Below, piece by piece: positions 5,611-13,722 of a DNA stretch of 33,000 nt (its first letter is position 1; each line of letters opens with the position of its first letter). The notes below the pieces were generated by a model. That model was not told the DNA's origin, did not search any database, and saw only the letters and a program-made list of their open reading frames with translations. The stretch lies in NCBI GenBank assembly GCA_030690545.1, contig JAUYGN010000107.1, positions 1-33,000 of the forward strand, given 5' to 3'. This DNA is from Solirubrobacteraceae bacterium (GTDB lineage Bacteria; Actinomycetota; Thermoleophilia; Solirubrobacterales; Solirubrobacteraceae). Made by a program: the position numbers and the translations under genes.

Positions 5611-7291
5611 CGCTTTCACGCACCTCGTTCGCCGCATCGTCTTCCTCGGTGCCGTCGCCTTCCTGCTGGCGGCGTTGCCAGCGACGACGTCACGGTCGAC
5701 CGCGCGCCGGGCCCCCAGGCGTCTGAGGCCACACAGCCTCGCGCACTTCGAGTGGTTCTGCCGGCGCTTCATCGTCCTGGATAACGGTAAGCCGCTGATC
5801 CTCGAGGCCTTCCAGCTCGAGATCCTCCGCGACTTCTTCGAGTTCGGCGAGCTGCGCGCCGAGCTACTGGACTTCCAGGGCACGCAGGAGACGCTCGTCC
5901 TGCTGCCCAAGAAGAACGGCAAGACGACGCTGCTCGCAGCGCTGGCGATCTACCACCTGATCTACACCGCTGACGCGGCGTGCTACATCGCCGCCGCCGC
6001 ACGCGACCAGGCGAAGATCATGTACGACCAGGCCTGCGGCTTCGTCGAGCGCAAGGACCCGCTGACAGGGCAGCTGCTCCCGCAGGCACAGGAGCTGCAG
6101 ATGCGCGTCGTGCTCAAGAAGGGCACGAAGGAGATTCGGTCAAGCCGCGACAACGGCTTCATCTGGGTCCTCTCCGGCGACAAAGACACCGCCGACGGCG
6201 TGATCCCGACCCTCGCGCTCGTCGACGAGCTGCACCGCCACAAGGACCGCGGCGCGCTGTACGGCGTCCTCGCCGACGGCCTCGGCCCACGCAACGGCCA
6301 GATCTTCACCATCTCGACCGCAGGCGAATCGATGCGCTCCGCGCTCGGACGGATCCGCCGCGAGGCCGACAAGCTCCCCCACGTCGAGCGCCGCGACGGC
6401 GTCTACACCTACGCCAGGAGCTCGACGACGAATGGCATGCCCGCCGCGTTCGTGATGCACGAGTACGCGCTCGGCCCGAAGGACGACCGCCGCGACCTGC
6501 AGGTCGTCAAGCGCGCCAACCCGCTGTCGACGAACACACTCGAGAAGCTCCGCGCGCGCCGCGACTCGCCGACGATGACCCCGTCGCGGTGGGCGCGCTT
6601 CGCCTGCGGCCTCTGGGTGCAGGGCGACGACGCCGCCGTCAGCGGCGTCGACTGGGCCGACTGCGGCATCCCGGGCCTGACGATCAAGGCCGGTCGTGAG
6701 ATCTGGCTTGGCATCGACGTCGGCTGGCGCTGGGACACGACCGCGATCGTGCCGATGCAGATCATCGACGCGACGCGCGTCAGGTTCGGCAGACCGACGA
6801 TCCTCACCCCGCCGCGCAACGGCTCATCACTGCCAGTCGAGACCGTCGTCAACGCCGTGCTCGAGTTCGCCGAGACCTGGCAGATCGCCGGCGTCGTGTT
6901 CGACCGCAACGCCGAGGGCGAGTTCCTCGCCGGCGAGCTCGAGAAGCACGGCATCCTCGTCGCCGAGCACAGCCAGGACCCCGCACCGATGGCCGACTCC
7001 TGCATGGGCCTGACCGAGGCGATCGGCCACAAGCTCGTCGAGCATCCCTGCGACGAGGAGTTCAGCGCCCACATCCTCGCCGCCAAGGCCCGCACGACCG
7101 CCGGAGAGCGCTGGCGCTTCGTCGCGCCCCAGCAGCACCGCGGCCAGCGCAAGAAAGGCCGCCAGGACGGCGACGACATCGAAGTCATCGACGCCGCGAT
7201 CGCCGCGGCGATGGTGCACAGCGTCGCACTGGCGAACTTCAACGACGCCGGCGACACGACCGACAAGCCCGCGATCGAGATCTGGACCTGA
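5522..7291 (+). CDS. terminase large subunit (HK97-type ATPase and nuclease)
   Basis: 589 residues if started at ATG 5522 (AGGAGG at 5512-5517). Homology begins only around HSLAHFEWFCRRF (about residue 69). The ATPase has Walker A LPKKNGKTT (128-136) and Walker B LALVDELH with Asp235/Glu236. The RNase-H-like nuclease has GIDVGWRWDTTAI (Asp399), VVFDRN (Asp461) and GDDIEVIDA (Asp552). It pumps DNA into the prohead and cuts it. The start is uncertain: from 5522 it overlaps the small-subunit gene by 89 bases and the N-terminus is Ser/Thr/Arg-rich with an odd hydrophobic stretch (FLGAVAFLLAALPA). A TTG at 5675 would remove both. Confidence 0.9.
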   Translation: MRTTHPRSPRTRSTTPRSTSPTSASAGGPSAFTHLVRRIVFLGAVAFLLAALPATTSRSTARRAPRRLRPHSLAHFEWFCRRFIVLDNGKPLILEAFQLEILRDFFEFGELRAELLDFQGTQETLVLLPKKNGKTTLLAALAIYHLIYTADAACYIAAAARDQAKIMYDQACGFVERKDPLTGQLLPQAQELQMRVVLKKGTKEIRSSRDNGFIWVLSGDKDTADGVIPTLALVDELHRHKDRGALYGVLADGLGPRNGQIFTISTAGESMRSALGRIRREADKLPHVERRDGVYTYARSSTTNGMPAAFVMHEYALGPKDDRRDLQVVKRANPLSTNTLEKLRARRDSPTMTPSRWARFACGLWVQGDDAAVSGVDWADCGIPGLTIKAGREIWLGIDVGWRWDTTAIVPMQIIDATRVRFGRPTILTPPRNGSSLPVETVVNAVLEFAETWQIAGVVFDRNAEGEFLAGELEKHGILVAEHSQDPAPMADSCMGLTEAIGHKLVEHPCDEEFSAHILAAKARTTAGERWRFVAPQQHRGQRKKGRQDGDDIEVIDAAIAAAMVHSVALANFNDAGDTTDKPAIEIWT

Positions 7292-7304
7292 AAGGAGGCC
7301 GGCT

Positions 7305-8669
7305 GTGACGATCCTCTCCGCACTGAGCACCGCATTGGACGCCGCCGACCGCGCGATCGCGACACGTCGCGCCGCTGGCGCCGGCGGCAACCGCGCCGGC
7401 GGCCCGTGGCCGCTCACCGTCCCCGTCCCGCACGACCAGCCCGTCCAGCTATCCGGCGAGAACCGGCTGATCACCTACGCCGACAGCGTCGCGACGATCC
7501 CCGTCATCTTCGGCGTCTGGTCGAAGATCCTGCGCGCGCTCACAACGACCGAGCTCGGCGTGTACCGCACCCTGCCGGGCACCGACAAGCTCGAGCGCGT
7601 CCACGGCACGAACCTCGAGGAGCTGCTGCACAAGCCGGGGCCCCGCAAAGGCCTCGTCGACCTGCTTCAGTGGTGGTTCAATCCGTACCTCGTGGAGGGC
7701 AACGGCATCACCGCGAAATTCCGCGAGGGCGGGCCCGGCACGCTGCCGACGAACTTGATCCCGCTGGACTGGCGGTACATGAGCGCGCTCGCGGTGCCCG
7801 GCGGCCCGGTCGAGCAATGGATCAGCTACCAGATCGGCGAGCCGCGCGCGATCGATCCGACCGAGGTCGTGCACCTCGCGTGGTGCTCGCCGAACGGCTC
7901 GGAGATCGGACCCAGCCCGTTGCGCGCGCTCGGGACGTCGATCAAGCTCGACGACGCCGCGCAGCGTTACCAGTCCGCGAGCTTCGACAACGGCTCACGA
8001 CCGTCCGGCGCGATGGTCCTGCCCAAGGACGCGGCGACATCGCCGGATGAGCGCGCGGAGATGCGCGAGGAGGTCAAGAAGCTGCACCAGGGCGTCGACA
8101 ACGCGTTCCGCCTCGCCGTGCTGTTCGGCGGCATCGAATGGCGCCCCATGAGCTTCAGCGCCGTCGAGGCCGAGCTGATGGGCACCCGCGACGTCGTCCG
8201 CGACGAGGTCATGATCGCCTACGACATGCGCCGCGGCGCGCTGATCGAGCCCAAGACCCCGGTCAAGGGACTGCTCGACGACGTCCTGCGCGACTTCGAG
8301 CGCAGCCTGACGGTGCATACGACGCTGCTGCAGAACGTCATCCAGCGCCAGCTGATCGACCCCGAGCCCGAGTGGGCTAGCGAGCGCTACGTCACACGCT
8401 TCGATCTGTCCAGGCTCGTCCGCGGCACCTACCGCCAGGAGCTCGAGTCCGCCACCTACAGCTACGTCAACGGCCTGACCGCGCGCGACGAGAGCCGCGA
8501 CCGCGTCGATCTTCCGGCCGTCGACCCGCCCGGCACCAAGCCGCTGGTCCCGCACGCCCAACTTCAGCCCGGCCGCGACGGCCGCACTCTTCCCCCAAGC
8601 GACGAGACAGACCCATCGTCGCCCGCAGCAGACGCTGTCCCCAGCGTCCCCACCAGCAGCACCCAGTAA
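7305..8669 (+). CDS. portal protein (HK97 type)
   Basis: 454 residues from GTG 7305, with AAAGGAGG about seven bases upstream. The order of segments is that of HK97-type portals: ATIPVIFGVWSKILRALTT, LLHKPGPRKGLVDLLQWW, GNGITAKF, then EVVHLAWCSPNGSEIGPSPL, the stem helix region with GVDNAFRLAVLFGGIEW, and EVMIAYDMRRGAL near the wing. The protein forms the dodecameric ring through which DNA enters and to which the neck attaches. The C-terminal 60 residues are a Pro/Ser-rich tail. It lies directly after the large terminase, the usual place. Confidence 0.88.
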   Translation: MTILSALSTALDAADRAIATRRAAGAGGNRAGGPWPLTVPVPHDQPVQLSGENRLITYADSVATIPVIFGVWSKILRALTTTELGVYRTLPGTDKLERVHGTNLEELLHKPGPRKGLVDLLQWWFNPYLVEGNGITAKFREGGPGTLPTNLIPLDWRYMSALAVPGGPVEQWISYQIGEPRAIDPTEVVHLAWCSPNGSEIGPSPLRALGTSIKLDDAAQRYQSASFDNGSRPSGAMVLPKDAATSPDERAEMREEVKKLHQGVDNAFRLAVLFGGIEWRPMSFSAVEAELMGTRDVVRDEVMIAYDMRRGALIEPKTPVKGLLDDVLRDFERSLTVHTTLLQNVIQRQLIDPEPEWASERYVTRFDLSRLVRGTYRQELESATYSYVNGLTARDESRDRVDLPAVDPPGTKPLVPHAQLQPGRDGRTLPPSDETDPSSPAADAVPSVPTSSTQ

Positions 8670-8723
8670 ATCCCCGTTCACCTCTCGCCGCCGAGGCGCT
8701 AATCCGAGTACGGAGGTCCCACT

Positions 8724-9521
8724 ATGCTGTTCACCCGCCTGTTCCCGCTCGTCGTCTTCGAAACACCCGGCAACATTGCCGGTGGCGCCGCGCCCCCGGC
8801 CGCGCCACCCGCGACGCCTCCCGCCACACCACCGGGCGCACCCGCGGCGCCCGCGCCGAGCGCACCACCACCTTCCGGCCAGCCGGCCGGTGAGACGCCA
8901 CCACCGGCACCCGCGCCGCCGGCCGCTGACCAGGCCGTGCCGTACGCGCGCTTCCAGGAGGTCAACACGAAGGCGCAGCAGGAAGCCCAGCGCGCCGCGA
9001 CGCTCGAGCAGGAGCGCGACCAGCTCAAGGCGCAGCTGACCGCGCAGCAGCGCGCCGGCCTGCCCGAGCTCGACCAGGTCAAGGGACAGCTCACCGACGC
9101 CCAGACCACGATCAAGACGCTCGAGCAGCGCGCCAGCACCGCCGAGACCAAGGCACAGGACCTCGAGCGCGGCGCATGGGTGCGCCAGGCCGCCGCGGGT
9201 GCGAACTTCCACGACCCCGAAGACGCCGTCCTGCGGACTGACCTCGCGACGATCGACAACCAGGAAGCCGCAACCCGGCACGTCCAGACGCTCGCCGCCA
9301 GCGACCAGCTCAAGCACCTCATCCGCCCCGCCGACCAGCCGAAGAACGCCAGCGACCTGCTGCAGCAGGTCCTCAAGCCCGCGACCGGCCCAGGCTCACA
9401 GCAAGACCAGCCCGTCATCGCCGCCGACCAGTTCAACGCGATGACGCAGGACCAGCACGTCGCGCTGGCAGAGGCAGATCCCAAGCTCTACGAGCGCAGC
9501 CTGCGGGCCGCCGCTCAGTAG
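8724..9521 (+). CDS. capsid assembly scaffold protein
   Basis: 265 residues. A Pro/Ala-rich N-terminal third (about 18-70) is followed by VPYARFQEVNTKAQQEAQRA and a coiled coil (LEQERDQLKAQLTAQQ and TIKTLEQRASTAETKAQDLE, about 90-155). A helical C-terminus includes DASDLL-like NASDLLQQVLKP. The layout, with the coiled coil just before the capsid gene, is typical of phage scaffolds, whose C-terminus binds the coat protein. No protease motif is visible, so the scaffold may leave intact or be cut by another enzyme. Palindrome copy 8767-8782 is encoded as PGNIAG. Confidence 0.78.
   Translation: MLFTRLFPLVVFETPGNIAGGAAPPAAPPATPPATPPGAPAAPAPSAPPPSGQPAGETPPPAPAPPAADQAVPYARFQEVNTKAQQEAQRAATLEQERDQLKAQLTAQQRAGLPELDQVKGQLTDAQTTIKTLEQRASTAETKAQDLERGAWVRQAAAGANFHDPEDAVLRTDLATIDNQEAATRHVQTLAASDQLKHLIRPADQPKNASDLLQQVLKPATGPGSQQDQPVIAADQFNAMTQDQHVALAEADPKLYERSLRAAAQ
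8767..8782. repeat. dispersed palindrome copy 2 (CCGGCAACATTGCCGG)
   Basis: Arms CCGGCAA/TTGCCGG around CA, in the scaffold gene, encoded as PGNIAG. Confidence 0.8.
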
Positions 9522-9543
9522 CAGAGGAAGCGGGCGGCCAGCA

Positions 9544-9587
9544 CGGCGTCCCTTCCTGACCTCACCACCCCACAAGGAGGGACGCCG
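9544..9587 (+). promoter_or_regulatory. hairpin covering the Shine-Dalgarno of the capsid gene
   Basis: Perfect 10-base arms CGGCGTCCCT (9544-9553) and AGGGACGCCG (9578-9587) enclose a 24-base loop. The 3' arm contains the second half of the ribosome site AAGGAGGG (9574-9581) and ends one base before ATG 9589. If formed in the mRNA it would mask the ribosome site of the most abundant virion protein. Confidence 0.6.
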
Positions 9588-9588
9588 C

Positions 9589-10485
9589 ATGGCGCTCATG
9601 AACAAGCCGACCATCTGGGCAACCCAGGTGCTCATCAATCTGCGGGCCGCGATCGTCTACGGCGCGCCGACCGTCACCAACCGCAACTACCAGGGCCAGA
9701 TCAACCAGGCCGGCGATCGCGTCAAGGTGACCGGTCTCGTCGATCCGACGATCTTCGACGTCACCCCGAACACCGACATCCCCGACCCGGAGACGCTGAC
9801 CGACACCGAAGCCGAGCTGGTCATCGACCAGAACAAGGGCTTCAACTTCCAGGTCGACGACGTCGACCAGCTGCAGCACGCCGTCGGCGGCATCCAGCTG
9901 CAGTCAGCCGCCAACGCCGCACGACGCCTCGCCGAAGTCGCCGACAACTCGATCGCGCTGAAGATGGTCAGCGAGGTCGACGCCGCCAACAAGATCGGCA
10001 CGACGGGAACGCCGCTCGACGTCGACGCCCCCGAGCCCGGCGTCGCGCTGCAGGCCGGCGCGACGAGCACCTACCGCGTGCTCGTGCGGCTCGGGATCAA
10101 GCTCGACAAGAAGAACGTCCCCTCCGCCGGCCGGTGGGTCGTCCTTCCGCCGTTCATGATGGGCGCGCTCGCCGTCGACCAGCGGTTCACCGCCGCGACG
10201 CAGCAGGGCGAGGACGTCCTGCGCAACGGCTTTCAGGGCCGCTGCGCTGGCTTCGACGTCTACACGACGTCCGCCGTCCCGGTGAGCGCCGACAAGTACA
10301 GCGTGATCGCCGGGTCGACGATCGCGACCAGCTACGCCGAGCAGCTGATCAACGTCGAGTTCTACCGGCCGCAGCTGCGCTTCGCGAACGCCGCCAAGGG
10401 CCAGCACGTCTACGGCCACAAGACGTTCTACCCCGAGGCGCTCGCCGTCGCGACGGTCCAGGACGTCTCGGACCTCGACACCTGA
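9589..10485 (+). CDS. major capsid protein (P22 gp5-like, HK97 fold)
   Basis: 298 residues with AAGGAGGG eight bases before the ATG. The sequence follows the P22-coat-like group common in actinophages: ALMNKPTIWATQVLINLRAA, NRNYQGQINQAGDRVKVTGL, ELVIDQNKGFNFQVDDVDQ, a basic helix AANAARRLAEVADNSIAL, GRWVVLPPFMMGAL, FQGRCAGFDVYTTSAVPV and a final KTFYPEALAVATVQDVSDLD. It assembles the icosahedral shell around the scaffold encoded just upstream. Length is normal for the group. A strong hairpin follows the stop codon. Confidence 0.88.
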   Translation: MALMNKPTIWATQVLINLRAAIVYGAPTVTNRNYQGQINQAGDRVKVTGLVDPTIFDVTPNTDIPDPETLTDTEAELVIDQNKGFNFQVDDVDQLQHAVGGIQLQSAANAARRLAEVADNSIALKMVSEVDAANKIGTTGTPLDVDAPEPGVALQAGATSTYRVLVRLGIKLDKKNVPSAGRWVVLPPFMMGALAVDQRFTAATQQGEDVLRNGFQGRCAGFDVYTTSAVPVSADKYSVIAGSTIATSYAEQLINVEFYRPQLRFANAAKGQHVYGHKTFYPEALAVATVQDVSDLDT

Positions 10486-10495
10486 TCAACCCCTT

Positions 10496-10523
10496 GCGTG
10501 ACCGGCAACCTTGCCGGTCACGC
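10496..10523. terminator. 13-base-arm hairpin after the capsid gene (also a copy of the dispersed palindrome)
   Basis: Arms GCGTGACCGGCAA (10496-10508) and TTGCCGGTCACGC (10511-10523) are perfectly complementary with only CC between them. It is the only copy of the dispersed palindrome that lies between genes. It could act as a transcription attenuator or mRNA end-stabiliser downstream of the capsid gene. There is no T-run after it. Confidence 0.55.
10501..10518. repeat. dispersed palindrome copy 3 (ACCGGCAACCTTGCCGGT)
   Basis: The only intergenic copy; arms extend to 13 bases (10496-10523) around CC, after the capsid gene. Confidence 0.8.
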
Positions 10524-10562
10524 GCATCCCCTTCTCGTAACCCTGAGTACAGGAGTAACCGC

Positions 10563-11111
10563 ATGCGCTACCTCAAGCACGCCGAAACTGGCGAAGTTCG
10601 CCAGGTCTCCCACGACGACGACTCGAGCTTCACCGAGCTCACCGCCGAACGCCTCGACAACGGTCAGCCCGTATGGGCACAGACCGGCCGGCAGGACCCC
10701 GACGTCGCCACCGCGATCGTCGCCGGCATCGACGGCATCGGCACGAGCACCCGCGCGCTCGGCGCCGGCATCACCAGCAGCGCGATCATCGCCACCGTCA
10801 ACCGGCCCGGGCGCGTCACCGCCGCTGTCTACATCCCCAAGGCCGCGATCACCGGCGCCGACACCAACACCCGCACCCTGACCATCGTCAACCGCGGCCA
10901 GGACGGCACCGGCACCACCGTCATCGCAACGCTCGCACTCACCGACGGCATCAACGCCGATGCATTCACCGCCACCGCGATGACGCTGTCCGGCGCCGCC
11001 GCGAACAAGAAGGTCGCCAACGGAGACGTCCTCACGGCCGTCTCCACACACATCGGCACCGGACTCGCCGACCCCGGCGGCCGCGTCCAGGTCACGATCG
11101 ACCCCGACTGA
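10563..11111 (+). CDS. beta-rich virion protein, probable head decoration protein
   Basis: 182 residues, AGGAG at 10551-10555. The N-terminus (MRYLKHAETGEVRQV and DDSSFTELTAERLDNGQPVW) is a short variable head. From about residue 60 there is a compact beta-sandwich-like region (ITSSAIIATVNRPGRVTAAV, TRTLTIVNRGQDGTGTTVIA, VANGDVLTAVSTHIGTGLAD and GGRVQVTIDPD) that recurs in actinophage structural proteins placed after the capsid gene. A capsid-decorating role is inferred from position and fold style. The gene is bracketed by two hairpins sharing GCGTGAC/GTCACGC. Confidence 0.65.
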   Translation: MRYLKHAETGEVRQVSHDDDSSFTELTAERLDNGQPVWAQTGRQDPDVATAIVAGIDGIGTSTRALGAGITSSAIIATVNRPGRVTAAVYIPKAAITGADTNTRTLTIVNRGQDGTGTTVIATLALTDGINADAFTATAMTLSGAAANKKVANGDVLTAVSTHIGTGLADPGGRVQVTIDPD

Positions 11112-11121
11112 TGCTCGCTCA

Positions 11122-11153
11122 CCGCGTGACTCGCCCAGCCGCGGGTCACGCGG
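11122..11153. terminator. hairpin after the decoration gene
   Basis: Arms CCGCGTGAC (11122-11130) and GTCACGCGG (11145-11153) with a 14-base loop, starting ten bases after the stop codon. No T-run follows. It may attenuate transcription before the fibre gene, and its arms share GCGTGAC/GTCACGC with the hairpin at 10496-10523. Confidence 0.5.
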
Positions 11154-11177
11154 AGCTGCGCCAACAAGAGGTTCCCC

Positions 11178-12548
11178 ATGGGTAACTACGCACGTCCCGC
11201 CAGCGGCATCGTCAACGCACACAACGCGTCCCCAAGCACGCACGCCGACATCCGCGCGGACATCACGGCACTCGACGAGACTCAGGTTGCGGAGTCTGCG
11301 GCACGTGAGGCCGCGGATGACGTGATTGCTGCTGCTGCGGCGTCCGCGCATGCGTTGGCGGAGGCGGCGGGGGTCAGCAGCGCGGCGCATGAAGCGCTGA
11401 CGACTGGGGCGCATGGCGGGATCGTCGCCGACACCGATTCGCGGCTGTCTGATGCGCGGTCACCGGTCGCGCACGCTCATTCGCAGAGCGACGTGACCGG
11501 CCTGCCCGATGTGCTGAGCGCTGCGCAGGCAGCGATCGATGCGGAGCAGTCGCGCGCGGAGTCAGCTGAGAGCGCGCTCGGCGATGACATCGCTGCCCAC
11601 GCTGCTGACGCTGCGCTGGATGGTGGTCCGCATGGCCTCCCGGCACTCGTGGAGGATGGGATGGGCTGGCGCCGAGAGAACGGTGAGGTCGTGGCGAAGC
11701 CGGTGGCTCCCGACGTGCAGGTGTTCAACGCCATGCCGGGCGGGGCAAACCAGACGTGGACGAAGCCGCAGGGCGCCACGATCGTCGGGGTGCTCCTGAT
11801 CCAGCCCGGCGGCGGCGGAGGCTCGGGGCGACGCGGAGCACCAGGAACCCCCCGCACAGGCGGTGGCGGTGGCGGCGCAGGAGGCGCCGCCTGGCACACC
11901 TACCGCGCCTCCCTCCTCAATGCAACCGAGGTCGTCCGCGTGGGACAGGGGCAGGCGGGTGCGCCACCCGTCCTCACGGACAACACAGACGGCGTGGGGA
12001 TGCACATCGCGGGGACCGGTGTGACGTGGTTCAAGTCGGCCACGTTCAGCGAGACTGGTGGCCCGCAGGGTGGATCGGGAGGATCAACGTCAAACGTCAC
12101 GGGTGGAGCTGGCGGCGTGGTTGGCGGGGCGTTCGCAACGCCTGGCGGTGCGTCATCGACCCTGGGCAACGGCGCCGGTGGTGCCAACGTCACGAATGGT
12201 GCTCCTGTGCGTCCGCCCACATCAGGTGGAGCAGGCGGATCGATGCCAAGCGGCAACGGCGGCAACGGCGGCGCGATGGGTTCCGGGTTTGGCGTCAGCC
12301 TGCTTGGCGGGGCTGGGGGCGTGGGATCGGGTGCCGCTGGGGGGACCGGGAACTCGCCAGCGAACGATCAAGGGGGGACCGGTGGTGGCGGTGGTGCAGC
12401 TGGTGGCACCGACGCGCCTGGTGGCAACGGTGGCGACGGTGGTTTCCCCGGTGGCGGCGGTGGCGGCGGTGGCGCGAGCGCAAACGGGTGGCCGTCGGGT
12501 GCTGGCGGCCGTGGCGGCGACGGACTGATCGTGGTCATCTCATGGTGA
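11178..12548 (+). CDS. glycine-rich fibre-like protein in the head module
   Basis: 456 residues. Residues about 1-160 are helical and Ala-rich with fibre-type units (DTDSRLSDARSPVAHAHSQS then DVTGL; DAALDGGPHGLP). About 175-245 has FNAMPGGANQTWTKPQGATI. From about 210 to the end it is a glycine-rich domain with many GG/GGG steps, closing with GRGGDGLIVVISW, as in glycine-rich phage adhesin tips built from polyglycine-II sheets. Such proteins bind the host surface. It sits between capsid and connector genes, not with the tail genes, so a head fibre is possible. G+C use differs from its neighbours in the middle (more G at third positions). Confidence 0.72.
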   Translation: MGNYARPASGIVNAHNASPSTHADIRADITALDETQVAESAAREAADDVIAAAAASAHALAEAAGVSSAAHEALTTGAHGGIVADTDSRLSDARSPVAHAHSQSDVTGLPDVLSAAQAAIDAEQSRAESAESALGDDIAAHAADAALDGGPHGLPALVEDGMGWRRENGEVVAKPVAPDVQVFNAMPGGANQTWTKPQGATIVGVLLIQPGGGGGSGRRGAPGTPRTGGGGGGAGGAAWHTYRASLLNATEVVRVGQGQAGAPPVLTDNTDGVGMHIAGTGVTWFKSATFSETGGPQGGSGGSTSNVTGGAGGVVGGAFATPGGASSTLGNGAGGANVTNGAPVRPPTSGGAGGSMPSGNGGNGGAMGSGFGVSLLGGAGGVGSGAAGGTGNSPANDQGGTGGGGGAAGGTDAPGGNGGDGGFPGGGGGGGGASANGWPSGAGGRGGDGLIVVISW

Positions 12549-12784
12549 GTCGCAAGCATGACCTTGCTGCCGAGCGCGAGCAGCAGCGCCTGGCGATCGT
12601 TGCCGAGGAGGCTCGCGAGCAGCAGATCCGTGAGAGCGTCGACCAGGCCCTCGACCAGCTGCGGGCGTACGTCGCGGCGTCATCTCCGACACAGGCGCAG
12701 ACCGTCGCTGTTGTGCGGCTGCTGTGCCGTGTCGTGATCCGGCTCGCCCGGCTGCAACTCGGCAAACTCGACGGAACGGACTAG
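12542..12784 (+). CDS. small coiled-coil hypothetical protein after the fibre gene
   Basis: 80 residues from ATG 12542, overlapping the fibre gene stop by seven bases. A charged helix (RKHDLAAEREQQRLAIVAEE, EQQIRESVDQALDQL) is followed by QTVAVVRLLCRVVIRLARLQ and a short LGKLDGTD tail. Small proteins of this shape follow fibre genes in many siphophages and may help fibre folding or attachment. No catalytic motif is seen. Confidence 0.65.
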   Translation: MVSRKHDLAAEREQQRLAIVAEEAREQQIRESVDQALDQLRAYVAASSPTQAQTVAVVRLLCRVVIRLARLQLGKLDGTD

Positions 12785-12792
12785 GTGACAGC

Positions 12793-13722
12793 ATGATCCA
12801 CGCCATCGCTGGTGCGCACCAGGTCGCGAAACTGCAGGGTGCCCCTATCGGCCTCGACATCGCGCCAGGAACCGACGACGAGGGATTCCCCCTTCGCGAA
12901 GGGCAACTGACCGCGCGTATCATCGATGGCGACGAGGTGCTGGTCATCGACCTTCCGATCACGGCCGGCCTCGACGGCGCAGGAGATCCGCTGGAGCTGT
13001 ACACCGCGGCGTTCACCGCACCGGCAACCTTGCCGGTCGCGATCGAGTGGTGGCAGCAGTTCACCGTGCTCCCGGCACCCGCGGAACGCGTGCTCTACGA
13101 ACTCGTGACCGGCGACCCGGCGCCGCCCGGCGACGGCGTGCTCTGCACGCTCGCTGACGTCCGCGGGCGCCGGCAGACCAGGGGCGAGGACGTCGCCCAA
13201 GACGCGGAGGTCCTGCGCGTGATCGCCGGCGTGTCCGCCGCGATCACCACCGAGCTCGAGCGGGAATTCACGCCCACCGACGACGCCACCCGCGTCTTCG
13301 AGCTGCGCGCCGGCGAAGACCGCATCGTGCTGACGCCCTACGAGATCCGCACGGTCACGCAGATCCGGATTAATCCCGATGCAGACGACCCGAAGATCCT
13401 TGCCGCGAGTGACTACAAGCTGTCGCCCGACCCCGCTGAGCACGGCACCTATCACCGCATCCGCCTGCGTACCGCAGTGACACCCGAGGCCGGCTGGCGG
13501 CACGTCGACCTCGAAGTCACCGGCGACTGGGGGATGGAAACGATCCCCGCCGACGTGCGGGAGGCCGCGATCATCGCGGTGGTGCACAACATGCGCACCA
13601 CCGTCGGCCAGTACAGCATCGCCGACGGCGCCGGCGGAGAGACCCGCTACGAACGCACCGAGATCCCGCAGGCCGCCCGCGACCTGCTCAAGCCGTTCCG
13701 ACGCCAAGCACGCTACGTCTGA
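12793..13722 (+). CDS. head-tail connector protein (gp6-like)
   Basis: 309 residues from ATG 12793. The N-terminal 100 residues are beta-rich and unlike classical connectors (LDIAPGTDDEGFPLREGQLT, then DLPITAGLDGAG). The C-terminal 200 residues match the gp6-like connector pattern: LCTLADVRGRRQTRGEDVAQ, VLRVIAGVSAAITTELEREF, YEIRTVTQIRI, DWGMETIPADVREAAIIAVV and a closing basic segment DLLKPFRRQARYV. Connectors dock under the portal ring. The N-terminal extension may be an added domain. Palindrome copy 13021-13036 is encoded as PATLP. The stop overlaps the next ATG by one base. Confidence 0.72.
   Translation: MIHAIAGAHQVAKLQGAPIGLDIAPGTDDEGFPLREGQLTARIIDGDEVLVIDLPITAGLDGAGDPLELYTAAFTAPATLPVAIEWWQQFTVLPAPAERVLYELVTGDPAPPGDGVLCTLADVRGRRQTRGEDVAQDAEVLRVIAGVSAAITTELEREFTPTDDATRVFELRAGEDRIVLTPYEIRTVTQIRINPDADDPKILAASDYKLSPDPAEHGTYHRIRLRTAVTPEAGWRHVDLEVTGDWGMETIPADVREAAIIAVVHNMRTTVGQYSIADGAGGETRYERTEIPQAARDLLKPFRRQARYV
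13021..13036. repeat. dispersed palindrome copy 4 (CCGGCAACCTTGCCGG)
   Basis: In the connector gene, read in a different frame from the other copies, as PATLP. Confidence 0.8.

Noticed and set aside
4504-5922. 472-codon open frame on the minus strand
   Set aside because: It lies opposite the terminase genes, is full of Arg/Pro/Ala low complexity, and has no motif. Long antisense frames are expected at this G+C level.
7995-9317. 440-codon open frame on the minus strand opposite portal and scaffold
   Set aside because: Antisense shadow; the plus strand carries clear portal and scaffold motifs.
11756-12541. Long second frame through the glycine-rich gene, rich in Arg and Trp
   Set aside because: It is the +1 shadow of GGN repeats; only its last 80 codons (from 12542) look like a gene.
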